A stretch of 64,000 nt of DNA from Mixophyes australis (taxonomy: Eukaryota; Chordata; Amphibia; Anura; Limnodynastidae): positions 40,025,835-40,089,834 of the forward strand of contig JAVHZZ010000003.1 in assembly GCA_036250195.1 (NCBI GenBank), in the 5' to 3' direction. Shown here piece after piece: positions 24,425 to 37,560 of this stretch. The notes beneath the pieces are model-generated. The model had not been told where the DNA came from. It did not search any database and saw only the letters and a list, made by a program, of their open reading frames with translations. A program made the position numbers and the translations under genes. Position 1 is the first letter of the stretch; every line of letters begins with the position of its first letter.

Positions 24425-26337
24425 CATGAATCTGTCTCCCTTGACTTGTGGTAGGGAATCATGCAGTAAAATAATTCAATAAAAAATGGGACAAACAAAT
24501 GACTATTGTTATACTTACAGTAGAACTAAAATATAAAAAAAATCCCCAGCCCTGAAACCAACACACATAGACACAGAGCAAACTTAATGGATCTGTAGGT
24601 TATTTTATTCTATGTTTCTATATAGTAGGGACATTATAATAAAAACAAAATAGCATTGACAATGTAAACAGTATCAGCAATAATGATAAAATGATTAAAT
24701 AATGTAAAAGATGTAAGGTATTCTGTATAGATAGCCTTATTTTTATTTATGTATTTATTATTACTGTATGAGTGGGAACCATCATATTGTTTTGCAGAGA
24801 TATAATGAAATACTCAAGGCACAGAGAGAAGAGCGCTGTTCAATAATCAAACCATTATTAAGCCAATGAATTGTTTGTTTGGAATTATCAGGAAATAACG
24901 TAAAGAGAACATGAATTCCCGATACTCCCTGCAACATTCTACAGTCAGCTTTACCAAAAACTGCAGCTTTTTGAGATGTTGATCTCAGGAAACCTTAGAG
25001 GTCCCAACGATGAATCATCTGTCATTTGGTATAAAGGAACTTACAGTTTTACATAGCTCAGCTTAGAGGGACAAAGGAAATACAGTGGGCATGACAGAAA
25101 CATTCTGAAATACATAAAAATGGAACTAAACCCAACAAATTAAAGCATTAATTTTAACATATCCTGTGTGAGATACCAGTTGAAACGTGACAGACCAATG
25201 AATGAGGTTCTTTTTAGACCAAATTAAATTATTTTTTCAGCAAGCCTGACCTCACTGGGAGCTGCAACGAGGGGCTCTCTCAATGCAAGTGGTACTGTCC
25301 CTTATATATACACCAATAGAAAATAATAATGGGAATAATAGTTTCTTACTGACTCATTTTTGTAAAGGTGTGCAATGCAAACATGAAAAGGAAGTAAAAG
25401 TCTTCTCTACCATTCATTACACTGGGCTGTGTAAAGTTTGTTAAATAAGAATGTGGGGCAGACTTTTACAGAACTATGCCAGCGCTCATTATCTTGCTTA
25501 CCATGTACTGACCAACTTCCGATAGAAATAGTTGACATTGCTTTAAACTGCATAGTCACTGTTATGTTATTAAAACTCTTATTTGTTAAGCTGCAGCGAT
25601 TGGTGAGACATCACAGTCCCAACTGACTGGAATGAGCCCGGCATGTTTTATTTGGCAAGTGGCCTTTCCTATTTGCATCTAGTGCAGTATGGAGCAAAGT
25701 TACGGACAACATCTATTTAGGTGTTTTGGCACAGTCCCCATTATGTTGGGGGGGGGGAGAATTTATCAGTCCTATTCACCACTTATGCAGTGTGTGGTCA
25801 TAAAATAAAAGAGCCCCCAGTCTTATTTTGATGATCCCTTCTCTCTGGTCCCCTTAATGCAGTGGTGGTTAGGGTTCCAGCCTTGTCCCCCAGTGATGTG
25901 GGGTCACTTTCAGTAACAGTCCAGTTCCCGGTCTACTACTAAAGTGGATTCACTGGTGCAGTGAGCAAGAGTTTACTGGAACCATCCTCACATATGTTAC
26001 TTTATGATTTGTAGACCCCTGGCCAATACACATGTTAAAAATATGCAACACCTTCTACATTAATACAAATATTTTAATAACCATAAGAATTTACTAGTAC
26101 TCATTACATATGTAGTGAAGTGATGACCTTATTAAATACCACCAATGGGGTTAATATTAATGTACCCTGGATGCCCATGAAATCACAGGAATACAACGTC
26201 AAGTTGTGGACGTTACTATTGTTGACCTGGTTCCCTAATCACCTGTGGGAGGTGGGTCTGAACTCTGTGCATTAGGCTGGAGATGTTGTGGGATATCGCA
26301 AAACGAATATAATGTGCGTTTTTTTAAGAACGCACGT
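24425..26337. other. Intergenic, nothing assigned
   Basis: Mostly AT-rich; a poly-G run at 25749-25757. No exon recognised. A TA tract follows at 26338-26390. Confidence 0.5.
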
Positions 26338-26342
26338 GTATA

Positions 26343-26394
<52 letters not shown>

Positions 26395-26552
26395 ATGCAT
26401 GTCCATCTTCAACTACAGGCGGATCTGAATCATGTTGCATTGGAGGGGGTTGTAAATGTAAAATGATGGGACAGATTTATAGTTGGGGTAGGGCGTGTCC
26501 TAGATCAACTTTAAATATCATTGTAAAAATAAAGGTATTATTATTACTATGA

Positions 26553-26838
26553 TTATTAATTTTTATTTATAGGGCGCCACTAGGTGTCCGTAGCGCCGTA
26601 CAGGGACAAACGAAATTACAATACGAGAGGAGACAGCACAGTACAGTAAACAATCACAGTAACTCAGTGAGCTCAAAGCACAGCTAGAGGGGTGGAGGAG
26701 GGGAGAGGGGAAGGTCCGCCAATGACGGAGTCCAAGAGGGAAGGCACGGATGACAGGGAGACCCCCAAGGGGAGAGGAGGGTGCGAGAGGGGATGCGGGA
26801 AAGAGGGTCCTCAAGGAGGAGGGCTAAGTAGCTGGAGA
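26553..26838 (-). mobile_element. LINE-tail-like repeat, inverted relative to APOB intron 6 copy
   Basis: Reverse complement closely matches 54390-54655: tttatttatagggcgccact at left is the 3' tail, then gtccgtagcgccgtacaggg and a purine-rich stretch ending ggtcctcaaggagga. Confidence 0.7.
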
Positions 26839-26850
26839 GCAGGTATCAAG

Positions 26851-26998
26851 GATTTGTGTGCTATGTGAAAAAGCAGCCAATATTTAACTTATGTGCAAAA
26901 AAAAAATAACTAATTACACCCCTTGCATTGTAATATGGTGTGTCCTGGAGAAAATTTACTATTTTTTTTGCCATACTTTCCTTAATGATTCAGGCCCA
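26851..26998. mobile_element. Foldback MITE, partial and diverged
   Basis: Half copy: gtgtgctatgtgaaaaagca, acaccccttgcattgtaata, then cttaatgattcaggccc. Confidence 0.7.
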
Positions 26999-29500
26999 AT
27001 GTTATTAGTATAAACAACCACAGGATTGCGATGATATAACCAAGTCTGCCACAAAGTACTTATGCACACGGTATCCAATAAAAAAGAGTAAATTTATTAA
27101 AACAATACATAAACCACATGAAAAATGGTATATATAATTCTAGACACATAAAAACATGTGAAATTATATCACTTTCAAATACAACATATCACAAAGTAGG
27201 TGCACCTACATAAATGTCCAAAAATTGTATATGAGTATAGACCAGCCCAGCAACTGTTCACAATACACTCCTATTGTTGTGCGTTATGATCATGAAAAAA
27301 ATCATTGAAGCAATAGTTTTCCAAACCACATATTTGGCTGCAGTGCAGAGCTGTTGATCAATATGATAGGGGAGGAACCAACTACATGTGCTGTTAATGG
27401 ATTCCACTTGGTTCCATATCAAGAGGTTAAACAAGTCTCTTACCAGATTCCTGGCGACAAATCAAAAAATGTACTCTTTTTTATTGGATATCGTGTGCAT
27501 AAGTACTTTGTGGCAGACTTGGTTATACCATCACAATCCTGTGGTTGTTTATATATATATATATTTTTTTGGGTGCAGATCCCCAGCGCTGGTATCTTGT
27601 CTGAGCAGCCATTTTTAGTACCGGAAAAAGTTTTATATTATTTGCCGATGTTTTTAGTGTCTCTGGTACATAAAATGCATTTTTACAGTTGCTCTTGATT
27701 ACAAACACACGTTCCAGCATGCATTCGCGACCATCACCACTATCACTCGGCACTAGACCTGTAGCTGGTGCAAGTGATACCACTGAAAATATCGTACCTT
27801 AGTGACGACCAAAGCTTTCATCCGACATTGCTGAGTGCGCTCGAGCTTAGCATACGCCCATTCACCTCGCCGTTCCATCCATAAAATCAGAGCCTTACTT
27901 AATTGTCCTTTATGCTTGAGGATGAATTGCATACGCTTGTGTTCATTGGCGTGTAGTCCAGTTCTGGGGAAGCGCAGAGCAATTTAAGACAAAATACAGC
28001 AAGTACTAGCAGTTACGTTCTTTAATGAATCAGACCCTATATTTCATTTTACCACCCTCTCAATCTGCAAAGGGTCAGCCGAGAAGCAACACCAGATCAT
28101 GACCCAAATAAGCTGGGGATTATTTTGTAATTTCAACAAAGTTCAGGGGAGAGTTTTCATAAAATAAATGAACAAGGCACCGTTTCTTAAACCAATGGGG
28201 GAAATCTGACAGTTATGTGTGAAAATATAAATCTCATTTAAAGGAAATGAAACATTCTCAAGAAAAAAACAGGTCTTAAGATATTTTTTTATTATTACAT
28301 AAATATTTCTCACTTGCCGCAAATGCTTTGTAAGAATTGAAATCCAAACACTGGCATGATATAACAATAATATTATAAATCATTATTAAAACAAAAAAAA
28401 CCCCTATATTTGTATATGAAAATGGTATTTACTAAATAAATCTATCAGGCAATGTGCCATGGCTTTATTAATTTGACAAAATTATCTTTTGTTTGTTCAG
28501 TATGTTTAATGTTATCGCAATACGATAAGGACAAGGGCAAAGGGAACCAAATAGTGTTTACTAAAGAAATTGCCAAACGCATCCTCAGTGACTTCATGGT
28601 CTTTCAGTTTTGTTTTTCTTAATATAAATGGCTATGTAAAAAAAAAAAAAAAACATATTAAACAAATCAGTTACTAACTGTGTTATGTGTAGTATAAATT
28701 CAGAAATGCTAATTATGATGACACAAAATGTTCATGGGTAACACCTAAATAAATTACAAAACAAAAAGTGATCATGATAAAATTACCTGCATAATTCTAG
28801 ACTAGCCAGCTATATTTGTATAACATCTAAGTTTTGTTATTTTCAAGGTGACCTTGTCAGTATCAACATAGGCTGACTATTACTAGGGTTAGAAAGTAAA
28901 TGTTAGTTATGCTTTTTTTTGGGGGAGGGGGCACACTTTTTTAAAAAAGATGTATATATATTGTTCTGCCTTATGGCTCAATGAATGTGTTGTGATTGTA
29001 CACTTTTATGTAGGATAGGCTGTAAGTGTATCTTACTATATAGTATTCAGAGTTGCACGTATCTTAAGACTCTGAATATTGAGTAATCTATGGGGGAAAT
29101 TTACGTTTATGTTGTAAGAGTAAATTGCGCTAGACTCTACATTTGGGGCCTGATTTAAATGGGAAGGCAATTTGCATGGGTTGCGGTTTAAAAAAAAGAG
29201 CACGGAACTTGAGCGTTGTTTCGAACGTATTCATTTTGATTTGAATCTGGGTGTAAGTACACTCTGCCTAAACATTACTTGTTGTATGTTAACAGACAGA
29301 ACAGACGGCAGTATACACACATGTGCAATATAAGGTCACATCAGAATGCATACAAAACAGATTATATTATAAAATAAATGAACAAATCTAAATAGTTTAT
29401 TTATTAATAAAAATATGGCTTGATTAAAAAAAATCATATTATTTTTTACAATAAATATTTAAATGAAGATGTTCTTAATGCATAATGCAAATACAATCAT
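26999..29500. other. Intergenic; a diverged MITE-like segment near 27830-28036
   Basis: 27830-28036 ends ctttaatgaatcagaccc and contains cagttctgggga, matching the order of motifs at 1560-1765. Otherwise AT-rich with short A and TA tracts and no recognised exon. Confidence 0.45.
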
Positions 29501-29900
29501 GTTCTGTGCCAGCTAGTGGCACACGTGTACTTTTCCAAAAATGAACTATGCCATGCCAGTCGTCACTATCAGTCGGCGCGTTCCACCCTTCAAGTCATAG
29601 GCAGCTGTAAGTGTCAGCTGCTTCTGCGGATACGCAGACTCTTTCACGCAAGATGCGGCTCACAGACGGACATACATCTGAGCATGAATCAGGTCCTTGG
29701 TGCGCAAATGCATCAAAGTGTAAAACAGCGCCTTAATTATTATGTCAATAATGTTCTATACATCTCCCATCCCCAGATATGTTAATACCCCCATCCCCCA
29801 GGATAACATTAATACACACATCTCCCACCCCCAGGTGACATTAATACACCCCCCAGATAGCATTAGTACACCCATCACCCCCAGGTGCTGACCTAACCTG
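29501..29900. repeat. Degenerate tandem repeat preceded by a MITE-like segment
   Basis: 29756-29896 repeats variants of ccaggtgacattaatacacc with cccatcccc spacers, about four degenerate units of roughly 35 bp. The preceding 29515-29720 segment has tcaggtccttggtgcgcaaa and similar inverted motifs and may be a short DNA element. Confidence 0.55.
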
Positions 29901-30124
29901 GACGGCGCTCTGGTCTCTGTGAGAAGATTGTATGATGAGGGGAAGGAAAGGACAGGGAGGAGAAGGGAGCGGGACTAGCAAACTACTTGTTAACATAAGT
30001 TAGTGAACAATTTGCAGATACTTATTAAGAATTTCGTAGTCGCTCAGTCATAGATTAGGTTTGTTGTAGCAAAGATGACATTTTTTTTCTGTTGCTGCTT
30101 TATTAGCAATGTTATTCAAGTTAT

Positions 30125-30860
30125 TATTATTATTATCATAGATTTTTAAGGCGCCACAGTGCTCCGCAGCACCGTATAGTAGGGAAAACAGGACATACAT
30201 AAAACAGAAACATACAAAGTGGACTAAATAAATGCAGACATGGAAACAAAGGGTATGAAGGACCCTGCTCATTAGAGAGCTAACATTCTAAGGGGAAGAG
30301 GGCACAGCTGAAACAAGAGGAGCGGCTCGGAGTGGAGATTGGGACAGCTTTGGGGATGCATTAGTGTGAGTAGTATCATCGGGGATACGGTCACCTCTAA
30401 AAAAGACTTGCGTTTTTAGAGAGTGTCTAATGATTGGAAGGCTTGCCTGATTGGGCATGGTGGGTAAGTCCATAAGTGGGTAGCAGTGCGGGAGAAGTCT
30501 TGCAGGCGGCAGTGAGAGGTGGTTACCAGAGAACAGATGAGGCACTGGTCAGAGGTAGATCTAAGAGGACGAGAGAGAGAGAGCATTTTGATATGAGATT
30601 GAGATGTATGAAGGTGAGGTGTTGAGGGCTCTATGGGAATGCCAGATAGCAGGAAGTTGCAGTAGTCAAGACGGGAGATGATGAGAGAATGGAAAGAGTT
30701 TTGGTACCATGTTGGATAAGAAAAGGGCGTTTTCTGGCACTGTTTCTAAGGTGGAGTCGACAGGACTGGGAGAGAGACTGGAAGTAAGGAATAAAACTGA
30801 GGGTGGAGTCAAGTCCGTTCCTAGAATGTAAAATAAAAGATATTGGTACATGTTAGATGT
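30125..30860 (-). pseudogene. L2-like LINE 3' remnant, minus strand
   Basis: On the minus strand the right part reads a DYCNFLLSGIP-like block near 30640-30670, typical of L2-type reverse transcriptases. The left end carries the 3' tail (ctgctcattagagagctaac, ggcgccacagtgctccgcag, then tattattattat). Multiple stops. Confidence 0.55.
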
Positions 30861-30957
30861 ATGTGTCTAGGGGCTTTGTCTATTGACAAGCGGACATATC
30901 TGCTACTCATTCAGACTTAATTGCATCTTCCACTCTGATTACGGCGTGCAATTGTTC

Positions 30958-31275
30958 CTCATCATCGTTGTCATCTATTTATATAGCGCCACTAATTCTG
31001 CAGCGCTGTACAGAGAACTCACTCACATCAGTCTCTGCCCTATTGGAGCTTACAATCGAAATTCCTTTACACACACACAGAATAAGGTCAATTTAATAGC
31101 AGCCGATTAACCTACTAGTAAGTTTTTTTGGAGTGGGGGACGAAACCGGAGCAAACCCATGAAAACACAGGGAGAACATACAAACTCCACACAGATAAGG
31201 CCATGGTCGGGAGTCGAACTCATGACCCCAGTGCTGTGAGACAGAAGTGCTAACTACTGAGCCACCGTGCTGCCC
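30958..31275 (-). mobile_element. tRNA-derived SINE (V-SINE-like), - orientation
   Basis: Tail atcatcgttgtcatc and tttatatagcgccac at left; head gagccaccgtgctgccc at right. Internal block shortened. Confidence 0.85.
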
Positions 31276-31849
31276 ATAACTTTTACGCTTAAGCTTGCGT
31301 TTCACTCTGAATCTGTAATATTTTCAATGTTTAAGGATTGAACTTTGAGTGTTAGTAAACTATGCAGTCAGTCCATTATACACAGTGGCCAAATGTGAAT
31401 TTGGAAGTGCCGTTGTGGAAATTTAAACTGTATGGTCGGGCCCCAGAAGCTTTAGGGATTTTGATATTTTGAAATGAATAAATTAATTTTAAACATGGGT
31501 AGTTCAAGAGAGAATATGTTTGTACAGATAAAAGTCGGCAGGTTTCTCCTTTGTACTCACAAGCTGGATGGACCGTTAATAAGATGTAGGATGACCATGT
31601 GAGAATGAATACATTCCTACCTTTATAACAAAGGTCGTACCTCTTACTCTAATGTAGTTTTAAAAGAAATAGATTTAAATTACATTCTACAATGTACAAT
31701 ATTATACTCATGTCAATGATAAAATTCAATTTTTCAGATCCTAGATTGATATGTTGCAGAGTACAAATAATCCCTTATTGTTTAAGTCAGTTGTCTTCCC
31801 AATAAGGTGACCAATTTTCTGAAGTTATCAATGGAAAGACAAGAGGGGT

Positions 31850-32172
31850 ATCATCATCATCACCATTTATTTATATAGCGCCACTGATTCCGTAGCGCTG
31901 TACAGAGAACTCAATCACATCAGTCCCTGCCCCATTGGGGCTTACAGTCTAAATTCCCTAACATACACACACAGACAGAGAGAAAGAGAGACTAAGGTTA
32001 ATTTGATAGCAACTAATTAACCTACTAGTATGTTTTTGGAGTGTGGGAGGAAACCCACACAAACATGGGGAGAACATACAAACTCCACACAGATAAGGTC
32101 ATGGTCGGAATTGAACTCATGACACCAGTGCTGTGAGGCAGAAGTGCTAACCCCTAGGCCACCGTGCTGCCC
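31850..32172 (-). mobile_element. tRNA-derived SINE (V-SINE-like), - orientation
   Basis: Tail atcatcatcatcaccattta at left, head ggccaccgtgctgccc at right. Second SINE within 0.6 kb of the copy at 30958. Confidence 0.85.
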
Positions 32173-32599
32173 ACATTAGCATTCATGGATTTGTTCAACA
32201 GTAAGATGTACAGTAGGCACTCACTGTTTCATATCAATGACATAGTTTTTGGTGTTCTTCTCCTACTGGAGGTTGTGCTGCCCTGTAAGTCAGATTCCTC
32301 TGGAGTTCTCCCTTATTTTTTTATAATAATTCAACTTGCCGCGCTCTGTCTAAGCAGTTACATTGCTGCTGTGTCGGTGCCCCGTTGCCATGGGAATAAA
32401 AGCAAAGACCAAAAGAATATTCCAAGTGTGGTCCCCCCAAAAATATTCCAAGTGTGTTCCCAAAAACAAAAATTTTGCCTGGCATCTTGATCCCTAAATC
32501 CATTCAGAACCCGCTTAATAACAAAATCTACCAGAGACGCCGAAACAGCTTCTGAAGACAGAAGCAACCCGCCGAATAATTAAATCCAACAGCTGGCAG

Positions 32600-33260
32600 G
32601 TCTGTTAATAACCTGGGGCTTTCATCACAACGTTGGGGGTTAAGCTGCCAGACAAGAATTTTATTTGGGGACACTTAGAATTTTTGGGGGGGTTTGTTTT
32701 TTTAATAACGCAATTTGGTTTAAAAGCTTAGAAGACTGGATCGAACCGAAGAAGGACCGATTTGGTAAGTATGAATGTTTTTTTTATTTTTTAATAAAAT
32801 TTTGTAGTTTTAACAAGGGGTGTCTTTCATTTACAGTTTGCATTAGCACATTACAGCCCAAGTGTCAGCATGTCCTGACAGCCATGAGTATGCTGGTGCC
32901 TGTAGTACACCAGAATGCTCAGACTGTTCATGGCAGTCCAGGTTTGCTGAGACCTGATCAATGTAAAATAGCATTTAAATAATTTTTTAAAATGTATTAC
33001 CCTACCTCACCGCCCACGGTGTGAGGGTAGTACCCTAGTGCCGTCAGCACGGGGCTGGGTACCCCTAGGGAGGGGGCTTGCATTTCTCTTTGCAGACCCC
33101 CATCTCCTTAGCGAATCCAGCCCTGGGTTGACCAGCCTGGGACTGGTTGTCATCATGGCAGCTTCCCCTGCTATATAGCACTATCAGCCCCAGCGGGCTA
33201 AGCCCAAGGCTGGTTGAAGGAGAATCCTCTGACCAGCACTAGGCTGGCAGCACTAGAGTT
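32600..33260. repeat. Unclassified GC-rich repeat-like block
   Basis: Contains aagaaggaccgatttggtaa, a tttcatttacag splice-like site and cgcccacggtgtgagggtag. The composition differs sharply from its AT-rich flanks and suggests a transposable element, but I cannot name a family or its ends. Confidence 0.3.
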
Positions 33261-33410
33261 TATATGACTGGGGAGGGGGGCACGCTTTTTTTTTGTTAAG
33301 ACTGTTTACCACTGGTGGCATTGTAGGCTTAAAATTGGCATTTTCACGGTTGGCAATCACAATGTCGGCATTTTATCAATGTCTAGCAACTTTAAATACT
33401 GGCATATAGC

Positions 33411-34970
33411 CAGTGTCGGACTGGGGCATGAAGGGCCCACCGGGGGACTGCAACGCAAGGGCCCACCAGAGGGGGTGTGGCCAGCCATCATAGAGGCGAG
33501 ACCAGACACTAAAGGGAGAGTGATCAGCCCACGAAGGACAGCTAGCACCATAGTGTAGTATATAAAGAATGTAGTGTGCTCATCCTTCTCTTTTAAAATG
33601 ACAGGCTGACTGCGCACTTAGTTACTAACCTGCTCATGCTCCTCTGGGCGGTTGGATATCCGGAACTCCTACTCTCATCTGCCTGCTCAAAGTGAAAAAC
33701 ACACTACCACGCAGGTTCAGAGAGCCCAGACGCGACTCTCTGCACCTGTGTGGTAGTGTGTTTAACGGGAGTGTTTGGCAAAAACGGGGAGGGGGGGGGA
33801 GGAGTTGCGCTCTACCCCTACTGTTGCAAGAGCAGCATTAACACAGGTTATCCTTCTCTACGAACTAATAATATACTGAAAGTTAAGCGCTCATTGGCTT
33901 ATGTATTATTCCAAGTGTAATGCTAATAATAAAATTTGTATTCTTTTATCTTGAATATAATTCGTATTTTTCTATATCTTGTATTAGGCTGTGAGCAAGA
34001 GGCTCGGTTCAATTAGTGGGATAACATTTAATGTTAGTTTTATCACAATTTATTGAATCCTGGTTAAAATACATAAAAATACATTAATATAGGCAAATAA
34101 AATACTCCAATTAAACCACAGTATTTATATTATGAGGCATTGATTTCTATATACATACATATGGTATGGCATCAATTGAACATACATAAAAAGTCAGACA
34201 AACCTAGGTATATAGACCTGGACTAGTCTAGCTACTGGGAGGCAAATGGCAGTGGGTATAAATTCTGCATTGATCCAGATATAACACAGTCACTGATATC
34301 TCAATAAAATAATGTTCATAGCATACAAGTTCAGTAGATGGGAATTGGTATTTCTTTAAGTCTCTGCTAGTGCAATATAAATATTCAGATCACTGTCCAC
34401 ATATACCACATGGTTATTGCTGCGATGCTTTCAAATTTAACTTTGTTTATTATTATTATTATCATTTATTTGTTAGGCGCCACAAGATTTCCGCAGCGCC
34501 GTACACAAAGCAAACAGTAGACTATACAGGGTATAACAATACAGAACAATAAACAAAAATACCAATGCTTCAGAAACTCCAGTTAGGTCAATGCAGTAGA
34601 GGCGGAGTAGAAGAACAGGTGTGGAGACAAGAGGGAAGAAGGCCCTGCTCATTCGAGCTTACATCCTAAGGGTGGGTTTACTTGCAGTTTCGATGTATAT
34701 AGAGATGGTGGCCGGGTACCCAGTGTGCTGAAATTAGAGGATGTTTCTCGTGGTCCGTGCTTGTTACTGTTGCAGAGGAAGGTGCCTGCGTTCCACTGTG
34801 GAACGCATCTGTCCCTTCCTGTTCTCGCGTATGTCCAAAAGATGAATTGTATGCAAGTCGGGAGTCAGCTGTTTTCTTAGCCCCTCCCTAACAATGGAGG
34901 GGGCCTGGCTATAATGTGGAGGGGCCTACCGGTGGATAATCCTGCTGCCCTGCAGGCCAGTCCGAGCCTG
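33411..34970. mobile_element. Nonautonomous hAT-like transposon with 8-bp target duplication
   Basis: Inverted ends cagtgtcggactgg and ccagtccgagcctg (12 of 14 matching) are flanked by the perfect direct repeat catatagc at 33403-33410 and 34971-34978. An 8-bp duplication and CAG-type ends are hallmarks of the hAT superfamily. The 1560-bp interior has no transposase and includes another repeat at 34443-34680 (ttattattattattatcatt then ggcgccac). Confidence 0.9.
34443..34680 (-). mobile_element. LINE 3' tail nested in the hAT-like element
   Basis: tttattattattattatca, then gttaggcgccacaagatttc, cgcagcgccgtacac and ctgctcattcgagcttacat, the same order as at 30125-30300. It lies wholly inside 33411-34970. 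Confidence 0.6.
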
Positions 34971-34978
34971 CATATAGC

Positions 34979-37060
34979 CCCTCTGCATTTACATGTCCGA
35001 GGATTAGTGTCAGTATTTCTTCCGTCAGGATTTTGTACTCAACCCAGAAAAGTGATGTGTTACAGAGTTCTATTGAATTGTATTCACTAAAATAAAAAAC
35101 GCTTTACATTAGGAGGATGATTTACTTTGTACTATGTTGTACTCTGTTGGGTGTTAACATGGTGGATGCTGCAGTGGTGTCAGACATGCTTCATATCTTT
35201 GGCTACAACGTACTGGACACTGCTGGGTGAAACATTGTATACTTGGCATTACAAACTATCATGTTTGGTAATTTCTGGGTAATTAGTGTTGTCTGGTAAC
35301 TAGTGTGGGTCACTGCTAGAACAATGTTTTGGCCAATACAGGATATTATACAATAACCACCAGACTGGGGTCCGCTTTGTATATAACCATAAGAATTGGC
35401 TCTACATTGTGCATATGGCAACAACATTGTCTTTGATTTGAATACTAGCCACCGGGTTGGGATCTGCTTTGTACACTAGCCATCTGGATGGGCTCTACAT
35501 AGTACAGTTAATTGCTTATTTTTTTTTAAATGGCATGATTATGATTTATATTATGTTTATACTACTCAAGTTGAGTGGGTGCAGCAGCCTGCTCAGCTCT
35601 ACCTCCCACCCGGCCAGCCACAGCTCAGTTGTTCTGAATGCTCAAATATCAATAGGAAGCTAGAGTGGAAAAGGGGTGAGAGTGTGGTCTGGTGCATCGA
35701 AAGATCTAACCGTTTTCTCTATGGGCAAGATATAACTGATTAGTGGGTTGGCCACGCGCTCTCCTGGCCCACTATCACACTCATTTAGATGGGGGGAAAG
35801 GGCTCTAGGGGCTTCAGTGTTCTAGCTCTAGAAATATCTGATTATATTACTCTTTATTCTGATAACATCCATATATAATGCAATGTTGTAAATTCAAACC
35901 TTCCATATTTTACTTGCGATGGGATTTACATGCACAAAAAGTGTTTATCATTGCAATCTGTATAATTAAGTAATACACTGTTTTTATTTAACCACAGCAA
36001 GTTATGGGTTATCCTATAATTACAGTACAAAGCACATTCCAACCGCACTGGCTTACCATATAGAAACATCACTAAATCCCTTCCCACACTTGTTCATTGT
36101 CTGCAATATATATGATAACCCACACACGGATGTGCCATCTTTTGTAACCATTGGAGCAGCATCAATAAAAACCAAAGAGAAAGAAAAGTAGTGAATCTGC
36201 TCCGATTCTGCGTTGCTGCGATGGTTGAAAAACCCTCAAATGAAAGGCGAAACGTGAGTCCACTCTGTCATCGCTGTTACTGTTTGTAATTAAGCCTCCA
36301 GTTTAATGAATGATTTAGAGCACACATATGTAAAAAATGTATAAAATGTCACTAGCCAGGGGATCAATATCTATGCACTCTGATCATCCAGTTAGAAGAA
36401 TAACAGATCATAGACTCTCAGATAGCCTCAGCACCGCAAAATTGGAGCAATTTCATGATCCGCTCAGCACAATAAAAGCTTAAACTTGATGGCTATAAGG
36501 AACGAAAATACCTTGAAGTGCATCTTCGAAGCTTTAATAACTGTATTAGAAATTCAAGTAGAATTGAAATAGGAAGGAAGGGAGCATAAGATCATTGTAA
36601 TCTAAGATGGCACATGGCACAAATCTATTTAGGATTTAACGAACTACATACAAACGAGTCTGATCCTCGTTTTGACGCAAGTCCATTTAATGGCCATACA
36701 TAAATAATTATCTTTGATACAATTGTTGCAATACCCAGTAATATATTTAAAATATCAATAGCAACTGCATCACTTGTGTGCTATTAACTTCCCTCTAGTG
36801 ATTTGGGCACTATTTGACAATTAAACCCTACAAGCTTTAAAACCTCCATGCATTCAATCTAGGATTAATCCTGATTGGAATAACAACTATATGGAAGCCT
36901 AACTACCGCTGGACGAATCACAACATTAACGTATCCAGTTCATATACTGAATGGTATTGACTTAGCGGTGTTAGATTGTTATTACAATAAGTGTTCTCCT
37001 ACTATATCGGAACAGAGCTTTATAGACACACTGATCAGAAATCGTTCATATAATTAACAA
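34979..37060. other. Intergenic, nothing firmly assigned
   Basis: A diverged gcgaaacgtgagtcc motif lies at 36247-36261. A short repeated phrase (tggggtccgctttgtatata, gggatctgctttgtacacta) lies at 35366-35475. No exon recognised. Confidence 0.45.
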
Positions 37061-37064
37061 GTTA

Positions 37065-37489
37065 ACCCGTGCATGATACTCATGCATTCTAGTCAAATCA
37101 AGCTACTTAAGGTGTTAAAAAGGTTCTTGTCATGCATTTGGCCCATAGCCCAGGCCTCAACCACCAACCACTCCCAACTGTCACCCCCGGCAACCACCAA
37201 CCACTCCCAACTGTCACCCCCGACAACCACCAACCACTCCCCACTGTCACCCCCGGCAACCACCAACCACTCCCAACTGTCACTTCTCCTTCAAGAAATA
37301 TATATATATATATTTTAAATCTTAATAAACACTTTTAACAATTAACAAATTAAATTAACAAATTAAAAACATCTTAGTATACCAAATTTCAGCCCTTTCT
37401 GAATTTTTTTTCCACACACACTAAGAATTTAGTAGGTCAGTGTATAACTCCGCCCAGCAGGTGGCGCTGCAGCTTGGTTTTATTTTTTC

Positions 37490-37521
<32 letters not shown>

Positions 37522-37560
37522 GACAGACTAACACATGCCACTAGACATTTTGTATTATAG
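37065..37560. repeat. Unclassified repeat with internal 33-bp tandem array
   Basis: Starts near taacccgtgcatgatactca and ends cattttgtattatagata. Inside, 37158-37281 is a 33-bp unit (caaccaccaaccactcccaa then ctgtcacccccgg) in about 3.8 copies with few differences, followed by TA and later CA/CAGA repeats (37487-37531). Confidence 0.6.

Noticed and set aside
37158..37281. Regularly spaced repeat resembling a CRISPR array
   Set aside because: Units are contiguous tandem copies without unique spacers, in a eukaryotic genome.
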